Shown piece by piece: positions 37,700 through 46,167 of a stretch of 64,000 nucleotides of DNA; positions within the stretch are counted from its first letter, which is position 1, and every line of letters begins with the position of its first letter. The notes under the pieces were generated by a model that was given only the letters and a program-made list of their open reading frames with translations, made no database searches and was not told where the DNA came from. Made by a program: the position numbers and the translations under genes. Origin of the DNA: Muricauda sp. SCSIO 64092 (GTDB lineage Bacteria > Bacteroidota > Bacteroidia > Flavobacteriales > Flavobacteriaceae); contig NZ_CP095413.1 of NCBI RefSeq assembly GCF_023016285.1, forward strand, positions 4,109,001 through 4,173,000, read 5' to 3'.

Positions 37700-37783
37700 G
37701 GAGAGGTGCCGGAGTGGTAACGGAGCAGATTGCTAATCTGTCGGCGGGTAACTGTCGCCTGGGTTCGAGTCCCAGTCTCTCCG
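37700..37783 (+). tRNA. tRNA-Ser(GCU)
   Basis: Cloverleaf with acceptor GGAGAGG / TCTCTCC (one G-T pair), anticodon loop TTGCTAA giving anticodon GCT, long variable arm GTCGGCGGGTAACTGTCGCC as expected for class II tRNA, and T loop GGTTCGAGTCC. CA follows the discriminator G in the DNA. Confidence 0.96.
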
Positions 37784-37844
37784 CAGAGCGGGCCTAAAGG
37801 GGCTGTAGGGCTGACAGGTCTTTCAATACATGTCTTCGATATCA

Positions 37845-38534
37845 AGGATTGCGGGCTATGCCCTTAGTCCAGCTCAGGACAGGCTCCGCCCGGAACCAAG
37901 CTACTGAACAGTAGTGGTTTTTTTTGAGTTCTGGGATTTAAAATGTTGAATGGCAATAATCATTTTCGGGGTGTAGTACCGCATCGAGTGCGGCACAGGC
38001 TCCGCCCGGAACCGGGCTACTACCAGTGGTGGTTTTTTAGGTTCTGGGATTTGAAATATTGAATGGCAATAATCATTTTCGGGGTGTAGTACCGCATCGA
38101 GTGCGGCACAGGCTCCGCCCGGAACCGGGCTACTACCAGTGGTGGTTTTTTAGGTTCTGGGATTTGAAATATTGAATGGCAATAGTCATTTTCGGGGTGT
38201 AGTACCGCATCGAGCGCGGCACAGGCTCCGCCCGGAACCGGGCTACTCCCACAAGTAGTTTTTTTAGGTTCTGGGATTTGAAATATTGAATGACAATAGT
38301 CATTTTCGGGGTGTAGTACCGCATCGAGCGCGGCACAGGCTCCGCCCGGAACCGGGCTACTCCCACAAGTAGTTTTTTTAGGTTCTGGGATTTGAAATAT
38401 TGAATGACAATAGTCATTTTCGGGGTGTAGTACCGCATCGAGCGCGGCACAGGCTCCGCCCGGAACCGGGCTACTCCCACAAGTAGTTTTTTTAGGTTCT
38501 GGGATTTGAAATATTGAATGACAATAGTCATTTT
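37845..38534 (+). repeat. Tandem array of 113-114 bp units carrying tRNA-Pro 5' ends and terminators
   Basis: Units start at 37967, 38080, 38193, 38307 and 38421, with a diverged partial unit before them and tRNA-Pro at 38535. Each unit begins with CGGGGTGTAG, the first ten bases of tRNA-Pro, then a stem-loop CCGCATCGAG(T/C)GCGG, a stem GCCCGG-AA-CCGGGC, a hairpin followed by T6-T8 (a terminator, e.g. 38018-38038 and 38243-38265), and a spacer identical to the sequence just upstream of tRNA-Pro. The first three terminator stems and the last three use different bases but keep pairing. Minus-strand open frames across the array are repeats of a tRNA-antisense peptide and are not genes. Confidence 0.93.
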
Positions 38535-38609
38535 CGGGGTGTAGCGTAGCCCGGTTATCGCGCCTGCTTTGGGAGCAGGAGGTCGCAGGTTCGAATCCTG
38601 CCACCCCGA
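38535..38609 (+). tRNA. tRNA-Pro(UGG)
   Basis: Acceptor CGGGGTG pairs with CACCCCG; anticodon stem-loop CCTGC-TTTGGGA-GCAGG gives anticodon TGG; T arm GCAGG-TTCGAAT-CCTGC is perfect. It follows the repeat array and precedes the integrase, and it is the likely attachment site of the element to its right. Confidence 0.96.
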
Positions 38610-38652
38610 CAGAAAGGGTATTGAAGTAAAACAAAATACCCTTAATAAAATG

Positions 38653-38687
38653 AAAACCAGCAAATTATATATTTGCTGGTTTTTTTT
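38653..38687 (+). terminator. Terminator after tRNA-Pro
   Basis: Stem AAAACCAGCAAAT / ATTTGCTGGTTTT with a five-base loop, followed by a T run of about eight. It closes the tRNA-Pro transcription unit before the integrase. Confidence 0.88.
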
Positions 38688-38693
38688 GGTTCG

Positions 38694-38723
38694 AATTGAA
38701 ACCAATTGAAACCAATTGAAACC
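38694..38723. repeat. Three tandem decamers AATTGAAACC
   Basis: Three perfect copies of AATTGAAACC and a partial fourth (AATTTGAA) lie 60 bases after the tRNA-Pro terminator and 126 bases before the integrase start codon. Such directly repeated short sites beside an integrase gene are typical of arm-type integrase binding sites; this role is inferred from position. Confidence 0.55.
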
Positions 38724-38848
38724 AATTTGAATATGTCCTATATGGTGTCCTATTTTAATTGGATAAGTTTTTTTAAATTGAGCTCGTATTTGACTTTCGT
38801 TGCGATTTGACTTTCGCCAAAAGAATCGTTTAATCAAGATGAAATCAA

Positions 38849-40135
38849 ATGAAAACTTCAAAAACGTTCAGTATCAACTTTTGGCTTAAAAAGAAGGCCA
38901 AAAAGAAAAATGGTACCATTCCAATCTATGCGCGCATAAGGGTCGATGGGGTCCCTGCCGATATCAGTATCCAAAGATCTACATTGGAGGAGCACTGGTG
39001 CCAGGAATCCGGAAGGATCAAACACAAGGTAAAATGGTCGAAAGGGACCAATGATTATCTGGATGATGTGTATGCCAAATTATTGGAATGCCATAAAGAA
39101 TTGCATTCAGAGGGTCTATTGATCACGGCCATAGCGGTCAAGATGCGTTATCTGGGAACGGACAAGATCTTTGGAACATTGGTGGAACTGATAAGCTACC
39201 ATAGGACCAACGAAATACCAAAACTGGAAAGGGGAACGGCAAAGAACTATGGCGCCACTGAAAAATACCTGTTACGGTTCATCAAGAAAAAATTTAATGT
39301 TTCTGACTTGGGCCTACTATTTATCAATTACGCTTTCATTGTAGATTTTGAAAGATTCTTAAGGACCTGTAAACCTTTAAAGAAAAACCAGCCATTGACC
39401 AACAACGGTATCATGAAGCATTTGGAACGGTTTAAAAAAATGATTGGAATTGCCTCAAAGTTTGGTTGTTTAAAGCAGAATCCGTTCGACCTATATCAAA
39501 TGAAGTTTGATACTTACGACAGTGCATATCTGGAAGATTTCGAATTGGAAATTTTAGAGTCCGTCTCTATCCCTGTTCGTGGATGGGAGGTGGTAAGGGA
39601 TATTTTCGTATTTTCTTGTTATACAGGATTAAGCTATATAGAAGTAAAATCATTAAAGCGAGGTGATATAGTGCAAGGTATCGATGGGAACCTTTGGATC
39701 AATGTTATACGAAAGAAGACCAAAACCCCGGTTCAGGTTCCATTGCTTATGCAGGCTCAGGAAATTCTCAATAAGTATTCCCATTATCCCAAAGCTCAAA
39801 ATGAATTTTCTTTATTACCTGTGTTTTCCAATCAAAAGGTAAATAAATATATCAAGGAAATCGCCACTTTGGCAGGAATAAACAAACGCCTCACATTCCA
39901 TGTCGCCCGTCATACATTTGCAACAACGGTCACACTTACCAATGATGTCCCAATGGAGACAGTATCGAAGCTTCTTGGTCATACCAAGTTATCAACGACC
40001 AAACGATATGCGAGGGTAGTGGAGAAGAAAATAAGCAAGGACATAGGTCAATTGAAGATAAAATTAAAGACAAGGACAAAATCTATATCTTATCAAACAA
40101 GAGAACGGGGGACACCAATGTACGTGGTAAGATAA
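38849..40135 (+). CDS. Site-specific tyrosine recombinase (element integrase)
   Basis: A 428-residue integrase of the Bacteroidota type: N-terminal arm-binding domain (about 5-85, FSINFWLKKKAKKKNGTIPIYARIRVDG), core-binding SAM-like domain (about 105-215) and catalytic domain (about 220-400). The first catalytic Arg is replaced (CYTGLSYIEV), as is often seen in this clade, while Lys of RKKTKTPVQVPL, HVARH (HxxR), LLGH and the nucleophile Tyr in TTKRYARV are present. It excises and integrates the element, most likely at tRNA-Pro. ATG 38849 is used; a nearby ATG at 38839 is in another frame. Confidence 0.94.
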   Translation: MKTSKTFSINFWLKKKAKKKNGTIPIYARIRVDGVPADISIQRSTLEEHWCQESGRIKHKVKWSKGTNDYLDDVYAKLLECHKELHSEGLLITAIAVKMRYLGTDKIFGTLVELISYHRTNEIPKLERGTAKNYGATEKYLLRFIKKKFNVSDLGLLFINYAFIVDFERFLRTCKPLKKNQPLTNNGIMKHLERFKKMIGIASKFGCLKQNPFDLYQMKFDTYDSAYLEDFELEILESVSIPVRGWEVVRDIFVFSCYTGLSYIEVKSLKRGDIVQGIDGNLWINVIRKKTKTPVQVPLLMQAQEILNKYSHYPKAQNEFSLLPVFSNQKVNKYIKEIATLAGINKRLTFHVARHTFATTVTLTNDVPMETVSKLLGHTKLSTTKRYARVVEKKISKDIGQLKIKLKTRTKSISYQTRERGTPMYVVR

Positions 40136-40193
40136 AGACCGATCCATTTATCAGGATATACCATAAGAAGCAGCATCTAACAAACATTAAAAA

Positions 40194-40285
40194 ATGTTGA
40201 TATGGTGGAATTGGTGGACACGTTGGACTTAGGATCTAATGTAACGATGTGAGGGGCAAGTATCTTCACCCTCACTTGTTTATTT
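40194..40285 (+). pseudogene. Degenerate tRNA-Leu(UAG)-like remnant
   Basis: The stretch GGTGGAATTGGTGGACAC is the D-arm region of tRNA-Leu, followed by an anticodon stem-loop TTGGA-CTTAGGA-TCTAA with anticodon TAG. A variable arm and a weak T-like arm (GAGGG with TCTTC) follow, but there is no TTCRA loop, and the expected acceptor strands do not pair. It sits 60 bases after the integrase stop. It may be an inherited fragment of an attachment site. Confidence 0.55.
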
Positions 40286-40375
40286 CTCAAATAAATGTTG
40301 CAAGTGTCATTCTGTCAGTGAAAGTTTGCATTTTTTTAACAAGAAAAAGTTGGCATAAAATATGCATAATGAAAT

Positions 40376-40443
40376 GCAGTTGCCCGGAGAGAGCAACTGC
40401 TAGTTGTATTAAGCAATGTCAGTCGCCAAACGTACTTGCTTAA
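40376..40443. other. Two consecutive perfect hairpins before the MBL gene
   Basis: GCAGTTGC (40376-40383) pairs with GCAACTGC (40393-40400), and TTAAGCAA (40409-40416) with TTGCTTAA (40436-40443). Neither is followed by a T run. Together with the tRNA-like remnant they are the only structure in the 440 bp between the integrase and the MBL gene. They could mark a recombination site or a regulatory region. Confidence 0.5.
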
Positions 40444-40576
40444 GTTAACTTTTTCAAGTTGGAGAGCGCAAAGCTATAAACTTTTCTGTTATAACCAAAT
40501 CTCTCGGATATTCTCTTTCGGTACAATACATCATACCGCAATAGTGAAAAGTGATGTGTCAAAAACTTTAATTATT

Positions 40577-41770
40577 ATGAGTAACCATTTACTCAAATTT
40601 TATCCTGTGGATAATGGTGATACGACCTTAATTACTTTATCCGATAAAACTACCATTTTAATTGACTGTAAAGTTAGAGCAGGAAAGGAAACAGATGCTG
40701 GGAACAAAATTTATCCTGTTAAGGATGATCTTTTAGAAAGTGTACAAACCGATAGTGAAGACCATCCTTTTTTAGATGTTTTTATTTTAACTCATCCCGA
40801 TGAAGACCATTGTCTTGGTTTTGAAAACAATTTTTTTCATGGTCAATCTCCGGATAATTACGGAAAAGCAAATGAAGAAAATGAAGAAATTATAATCAAC
40901 GAACTATGGTGTACTTCCATGCTTTTTTCAGAAGCTACAAGTAAAGATGCTAAAGCCCTGAAGAAAGAAGCTGAACGTAGGCGCAAATTGTGGGATGAAA
41001 ATAAACCGGAAAAAAACGATGATGGTAATCGTATCAGGATGATTGGTTATGATGGAGATAATAAATTCGAGAATGTGCCTACAAGTGTGCCAGGAGATAC
41101 TATTATACTGGAAGAAATCAATGGTAATTCGACTGGTAACTTTGAATTATTTGTTCACTCTCCATTCAAAAAGAGTTTGATCACGGCTACCTCCGAATCG
41201 GATAAAAACTTTAGTAGCATTGCTATGCAAGCACGCTTTAAAATTAATTCAAGTGATCGAGGCTGGGCTTGTTTCTATTTATTTGGAGGAGATGCGGATC
41301 ATAACATCTGGAAAGAAATAATTAATAAAACTGAAAAAAATAATAGGACAGATAAGTTAAAATGGGACTTGTTCCTCTCGCCTCACCATTGTTCATGGAC
41401 ATTTTTTAATGATGTGCCATATGATGAGAAGGAAGAGAATAAGACGCCCAAAGACACTTCTTTGAGGGTTCTGGATTATAAAGAGGGAAGCGGAAAAGTA
41501 ATTGGCTCTTGTAAAGTAGTAAAAAAGAGCGACAAAAACCCTCCTCATGCTGAGGCGAAAAAACAATACCAAAAGAAACTTGATAAAGACGAACACTTTA
41601 TTGAACTGGCCAAACATCCAAAAGAAAAAGAACCAAAGCCGTATGAGTTTAAAGTAACTCCAAGTGGGCCTGTAAAGACAGGTAAAAAAGAAGGTACAGC
41701 ATCAGCTTCGGCTGGTGGAACGATAGGTAGTGTTAACAAAAAATCTGAATATGGCTCGAAGTCTTCATAG
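40577..41770 (+). CDS. MBL-fold metallohydrolase of the E2-E1-JAB operon
   Basis: A 397-residue protein when read from ATG 40577; the longer frame from 40436 is not supported. The MBL fold is shown by LKFYPVDNGDTTLI, the metal-binding HPDEDH (about residue 75, HxxxDH type), and the FGGDAD and SPHHCSWTFF motifs (about 235-280), matching the DNA-internalisation/ComEC-like MBL branch. The C-terminal 80 residues are Lys/Gly/Ser-rich and probably flexible (SASAGGTIGSVNKKSE). Overlaps the E2-E1-JAB gene by 20 bases. It may be the effector or a partner of the conjugation enzymes; the substrate is unknown. No signal peptide, so cytoplasmic. Confidence 0.82.
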   Translation: MSNHLLKFYPVDNGDTTLITLSDKTTILIDCKVRAGKETDAGNKIYPVKDDLLESVQTDSEDHPFLDVFILTHPDEDHCLGFENNFFHGQSPDNYGKANEENEEIIINELWCTSMLFSEATSKDAKALKKEAERRRKLWDENKPEKNDDGNRIRMIGYDGDNKFENVPTSVPGDTIILEEINGNSTGNFELFVHSPFKKSLITATSESDKNFSSIAMQARFKINSSDRGWACFYLFGGDADHNIWKEIINKTEKNNRTDKLKWDLFLSPHHCSWTFFNDVPYDEKEENKTPKDTSLRVLDYKEGSGKVIGSCKVVKKSDKNPPHAEAKKQYQKKLDKDEHFIELAKHPKEKEPKPYEFKVTPSGPVKTGKKEGTASASAGGTIGSVNKKSEYGSKSS

Positions 41771-44038
41771 TACAGGATATGAAGGCTTTGAAGGGGAAAT
41801 TTCTCAACACCTTTTTGAAGATTTATCTTTGTTAAGAGCCTTTACGGGCAAGAGGAAATTAAAGTTACTTAAATGGGATGATAAACGCATAGCAATTCCA
41901 CTTCGATTATCTGTAGAATTGCCACCTAGAGGAACATACGAAGGTGTTGATATTAGAAGTAAGGAAGATATACTGTTTGTTTTTCATCCCACAATGTACC
42001 CGAATATCCCACCAAGGGTTTATTCAGACCGTAAGAGCTTTCCAAAAGATCAGCTCTCACACCTATATATTAGTAAAGATGGAAAGCCAGCGCCTTTTTG
42101 CCTTGTTAGGGGGAATTATAAAGAATGGTATGCTAATAAACGAATAACGGATTTAGTAATCAGGGTACAAAATTGGTTGGCAGATGCGGCAAGTGGTGAT
42201 TTAGTTGAAGATGGCGGACAATTTGATCCAATGAGGCTTGAAGGTTTTTGCGGAACAACAATTTACAAATACCATGAATTGGCGGAGGTGGTTAATTCAG
42301 ATAAAGCTTTAGAAGGCACAAAAAATATGGCTCTGCTATTAATAAAAGAGCTGCAGCAGGATACTGACAAAAACCAACCATCTTATGAAGTTGTAAGAAT
42401 ATTGACCTCAAAGGAAGATGTAGAAGAAGCATTAAAGCCTATTGTTCAAGCAATTTCTAAGGAAGCCGAAGGAATTAAAGTTAACCGTTACATGTTTGGT
42501 GCTATATATTGGCAAGAAGAAAAAACTCCTAACCCGCATTATTTTTCAGAATTACCTTATGACCTTCTTACATTGTTAAAATTTGGAAAGAATACAGGTA
42601 TAAATATGGGCTCGATAATATCTCTAATCCCATTATTTAAAATAAATGGGATAGATCAATTTCCTATAATAGTTGGTGTTAAGCGGCCAAAACCCCTTAT
42701 TGGTTATTCAGGAGATATAGAGTTTTTTAATTTCTTTTTAAGAATCAATGAGGACGATATTAAGGAAAATGAAATTGAAAACAATGTCAGGGTATCATTC
42801 CAACAGCACAAAGAACCACTTAGTGTTCAAAAAGCAAGAGAAGTTTCGGGAAGTAAGTCAAAGATTGATTCTGCTCTAATTTTTGGTTGTGGTGCTGTTG
42901 GTTCCAAAGTAACCATGCATCTTATTCGTGAAGGATATGATAAGCTTTGTCTACTTGATAGTGATACAATCGAGCCCCATAATATGATTAGGCATGCTTT
43001 AACACCAGGTCTATTGGAAAAAATAAAGCTATTGCACTAAGAGAATCTGCCCAAAAAATGTATCCTAAAGATACTCTTCAAATATTAGGGTTGTCGATTA
43101 ATGGAGATTTATACCTTGAAACTCCCGAGCTTAAAAAGTTTATGAAGAACTATGATTGGGTCCTAGATTTTACAGCTTCACCTGCTTTTCAAAATAACTA
43201 TATTAAACAAGGATTAGAAATTAACAATAAAGTTGCCAAGGGGTTCCTGACCGATGAAGGGTATATTGGTGGATTACTGATTGAAGGAGAAGAAAGAAAC
43301 CCCAGGGTTGATGATCTGCATATTTTGATGCAGGCTCAATATCTAGAGAAGGATTATATTTCTAATTGGCTGAAAAGAGAACACCGAAGAAATAAGAAAG
43401 AAAGTGTCCTTGTTAATGTAGGTGTAGGTTGTAATTCTGAAACTACTGTAGTTTCTGACGATCTGATTTCGCTCCATAGTGCTTCCTTTGTAAGGGGGAT
43501 TAAAGGTGCTAGTAATAAAGAGGGACAGATTTGTTTGACCAAAATTAATAGGAAAGAATTTGAGGTAACTAGTGAAAAATTGACTATTTCACCACTTACA
43601 ATACTTCATGATATAAATTCTGGACAGTGGGAAATTAGAATGAAGAATGGCATTGAGAAGTTGCTCAAGTCGGAAATGGGTAAAGCCATGCCGAATGAAA
43701 CAGGCGGGGTTTTTATAGGACTTGTAAATTATAAAACAAAAACAATACATGTTACAGATGTAGTATTGGCCCCACCGGATAGTGAGGCTTCAGAAGGATG
43801 TTTTATAAGGGGAATTGATGGACTCAGAGAGCAGGTTGAAGAACATAAAAAGAAATCTGGTCAAACTTTCGGTTATATTGGTGAATGGCATTCTCATCCA
43901 CATGGTCCTATGGGAGCAAGTTTGAAAGATGTACAGACTATGTCCAAGTTTAAATCAGACTATGTGAGAAACAACTATTCCATACCTGTTTTTATGATAA
44001 TAGTAACTCCAGCTGGATTAATTTCTTATGTGTATTAG
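41751..44038 (+). pseudogene. E2-E1-JAB fusion (ubiquitin-like conjugation and deconjugation), one frameshift
   Basis: Starting at ATG 41751 (MARSLHSTGYEG), the gene first encodes an E2-like domain (about 1-150; FHPTMYPNIPPRVYS, catalytic-type Cys in APFCLVRGNYKEW), then an E1 ThiF-type Rossmann fold (about 375 on; FGCGAVGSKV, LLDSDTIEPHNMIRH). The frame breaks within an A6 run at 43018-43023: adding one A restores LEKNKAIALRESAQKMYPKD, continuing in the frame that runs to 44038. That part holds the rest of the E1 with Cys in VGVGCNSET, and a JAB/JAMM isopeptidase with NETGGVF and EWHSHPHGPMGASLKDV (HxHP...SxxD). About 762 residues after repair. Same architecture class as CBASS Cap2 (E2-E1) joined to Cap3 (JAB). 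Confidence 0.88.
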
Positions 44039-44072
44039 AAGAGACAATAATAAATTTTAAAATAATATAATA

Positions 44073-44759
44073 ATGATGTTTGACAAATATTCAAGAACAG
44101 CGAGATTGTACCCTGCAATTATTACTTTACTACCGTTTATGCTGCTGTCTATTCATTTGAGCAATACAGAATTAAGTAGTTTATTTAAAGAAGTTTTAGC
44201 CATTAAGATTACAGCAAATATGGGTGCCGCTGTTGTACTGCTTTATTTGCTTATGCAAGCTAATCGCTACATTAGTAAAGTTTTTTTTGAAAAACGTTTC
44301 TTTAAAGGAGAATTGGAAATGCCTACAACTAGGTTTATGCTTTTCTCCGATAATGAATACTCTGAACAGAAAAAAGAGCATGTTCGCAATAAAGTTAAGA
44401 ATGATTTTAATTTCGATATGCCTGATTTTGAAATAGAACGGTCTAACGAAATTGAAGCAAAGAAACTTATTGCCGAAGCTGTAGGACTAATAAGGAATAA
44501 AGTTAAAGATGGCAACTTATTGTTGCAGCATAATATAGAGTATGGCTTTTTTAGAAACCTTATTGGTGGTTCAGTTTTAGGTTCTATTACAGCAATAACA
44601 GGAGTTGTTTACTTCTATAAAGTTAATGCTCATTGGGGCTTTTTGCTTTTATCAATTTCATTGTCTGTTGTATTTCTTCTCCTCGTATTGTTCTCAAAAC
44701 GAATAATTAATTATTTCGGTAAGCTTTATGCAAAGCGGCTATTCATCGAGTATCTATAG
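44073..44759 (+). CDS. Four-helix membrane protein of the E2-E1-JAB operon
   Basis: A 228-residue protein with helices at about 14-31 and 48-66, a soluble charged middle part (about 70-165, with EYSEQKKEHVRNKVKNDF and a coiled-coil-like EIEAKKLIAEAVGLIRNKV), then two more helices at about 170-190 and 195-215. Not assigned to a known family. Its location 34 bases after the conjugation gene fits a membrane effector or target. SLATT-type effectors have a related layout but no sequence match is claimed. Confidence 0.65.
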   Translation: MMFDKYSRTARLYPAIITLLPFMLLSIHLSNTELSSLFKEVLAIKITANMGAAVVLLYLLMQANRYISKVFFEKRFFKGELEMPTTRFMLFSDNEYSEQKKEHVRNKVKNDFNFDMPDFEIERSNEIEAKKLIAEAVGLIRNKVKDGNLLLQHNIEYGFFRNLIGGSVLGSITAITGVVYFYKVNAHWGFLLLSISLSVVFLLLVLFSKRIINYFGKLYAKRLFIEYL

Positions 44760-44807
44760 AAATTATGAGAAGTTACAAGTTTACTACAAAATGGATTTAA
44801 ATAGAAA

Positions 44808-45531
44808 ATGAATAAAATAATACATATAACAGGGGATTTTAGCAAGTTGGTAAGTATATTAAAATCAACTTCTCTTCGATTAAGTTATTCAAGAGAGAAT
44901 TTTTATAGCAATGGGAATTCTATCTCAAACGCCGTTCATCCTATGGTATGTTTTAGTGAGTATAACCTGAAAGAAATTGGTTCAAAGAAAATCACTTACG
45001 GGAATTATGGCGTAGGCTTTAGTAAAGATTGGGCTAGATCAAAAAAAATAGGTCCTGTTTTATATGGTTAGCCAACAATCTCTGGCGGCAAAGGGAATGG
45101 CATCATTACTCAAAGCGAGACGGAATCCGGAGGTGTCCAAACTTCCTAAAAACCTTAGACTGCCAATAATGGAGTTAAAATGTTTTATCAAGAACGAACA
45201 AGGTTTTAATAGCTACTTTAATAAACCTAATTTTGACTTCAAATCGGAAAATGAATGGAGATATGTGCCTGAGAAATGGAAAATTGATGGCAACTATATA
45301 TCGCAAAGCCGGAAAGTTTATGACAAAAAACCAGAGATATATAATAAAAAGCTTTCGGATTATTCATTGAACTTTGATCTTGATGACTTAGATGTGGTAT
45401 TCGTTGCTGATAAACCTGAGATAGAGTTGTTAGTAAATAAGTTCGAAATATCGAGGGAAATTATAAAACTTGCAACATGGAAGGATAATAAACTAGATAG
45501 AGCTGTAGAACATCAATTTTTAAATTATTAG
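44808..45531 (+). pseudogene. AbiGi-like abortive infection protein, single-base frameshift
   Basis: The first 87 residues (IIHITGDFSKLVSILKS ... HPMVCFSEYNLKEI ... YGNYGVGFSKDWARSKKIGPVLY) match the AbiGi antitoxin family, where a conserved IHFT...MVCF...YG.YGIGLSK.W...PVLY pattern occurs. The frame stops at 45071. The downstream part (from 45064) continues VSQQSLAAKGMASLLK to 45531. Removing one of two G at 45066-45067 joins the frames as VLYVSQQSL. Full length about 240. AbiGi is known to pair with AbiGii, which is not seen here. The neighbour E2-E1-JAB gene has a similar single-base fault. Confidence 0.75.
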
Positions 45532-45965
45532 AAATTCAAAACACTTTTCAATGCTCCATCAACTTCGGAATGAATAAAGTTAGCCTGATAACAAATTGTG
45601 GTCTTCAAATCACGATTTCTATATAGCTTTTGAAGTTTTACGGGATGAATGGCTTCCTAGCTATGTCCAAAACTATGTCTCGTGATATGAATGGTCAGTT
45701 TTTTATCAATTTTCACCATTTCTATAATAGTATCTTCCATTTTTGAAATCGTTCCATCTGGCTTTTAAAACATCTGAAATTCTTACATCGGTTAAATTGG
45801 AACTGAAGATAAAGAGGTTTCTTGCATGAAGTTGTCCAGAATTAAAATCTGGTAGTGGCTCTAACAACATGATTTCCCATTTGTTTAGTCCTATTTTTAG
45901 GGAAGGCTACAAAATCCCTGTCTTTCCCAATTCGTAATCTATGATTATTAGGAACAAGGAATAAT
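45528..45965 (-). pseudogene. Decayed tyrosine recombinase, C-terminal part
   Basis: Read on the minus strand the region shows broken integrase segments: LNKWEIMLLEPLP and LHARNLFIFSSNLTDVRISDVLKARWNDF (catalytic-domain start), DKKLTIHITRHSFGHS (the HxxRH box), then IHPVKLQKLYRNRDLKTTICYQANFIH up to a TAA at 45528. There is a frame change between the first two blocks and an in-frame TAG after FGHS. It is distinct from the intact integrase at 38.8 kb and its stop codon overlaps the AbiGi-like stop. Confidence 0.8.
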
Positions 45966-46054
45966 AATCTATTCTTTTTTTGATCGTATTCGTAGTGATG
46001 TTGTATTCATACAATATTATCGAAAGTTAAACTCGCAAAATCTTTCTCGGAAAA

Positions 46055-46101
46055 GGGACGGCATAAAGCCGTTCGTTCCTCACTATTTATTCCGTTTCCT
46101 T
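46055..46101 (+). promoter_or_regulatory. Shared leader block, copy A
   Basis: GGGACGGCATAAAGCCG, then a C/T-rich stretch and TTTATTCCGTTTCCTT, 109 bases before the ATG of the first Api92-like gene (measured from CGGCATA). GGC-ATAAA-GCC can form a small hairpin. Three further copies precede genes at 47398, 50233 and 50985. Confidence 0.7.
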
Positions 46102-46167
46102 GCCACTCCAAAATTTTGATTTCCGTTTGGTCATGCGCAAATATTGTTTAATCTAAAATTTATTGTC

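Noticed and set aside
37967..38534. A CRISPR array
   Set aside because: Units are 113-114 bp and nearly identical over their whole length, with no short repeat/unique spacer pattern and no cas genes.
38020..38861. Two long minus-strand open frames made of repeated peptides across the tRNA-Pro array
   Set aside because: They are translations of the repeats and of the tRNA-Pro antisense strand (the GVAGFEPATSCSQ-type artefact common in annotations). The frames arise from DNA repeats, not protein conservation.
43010..43030. Programmed -1 ribosomal frameshift in the E2-E1-JAB gene
   Set aside because: The phase at the A6 run (GAA AAA ATA) is not a standard X-XXY-YYZ slippery site, so a ribosomal mechanism is unlikely; transcriptional slippage or error remains open.
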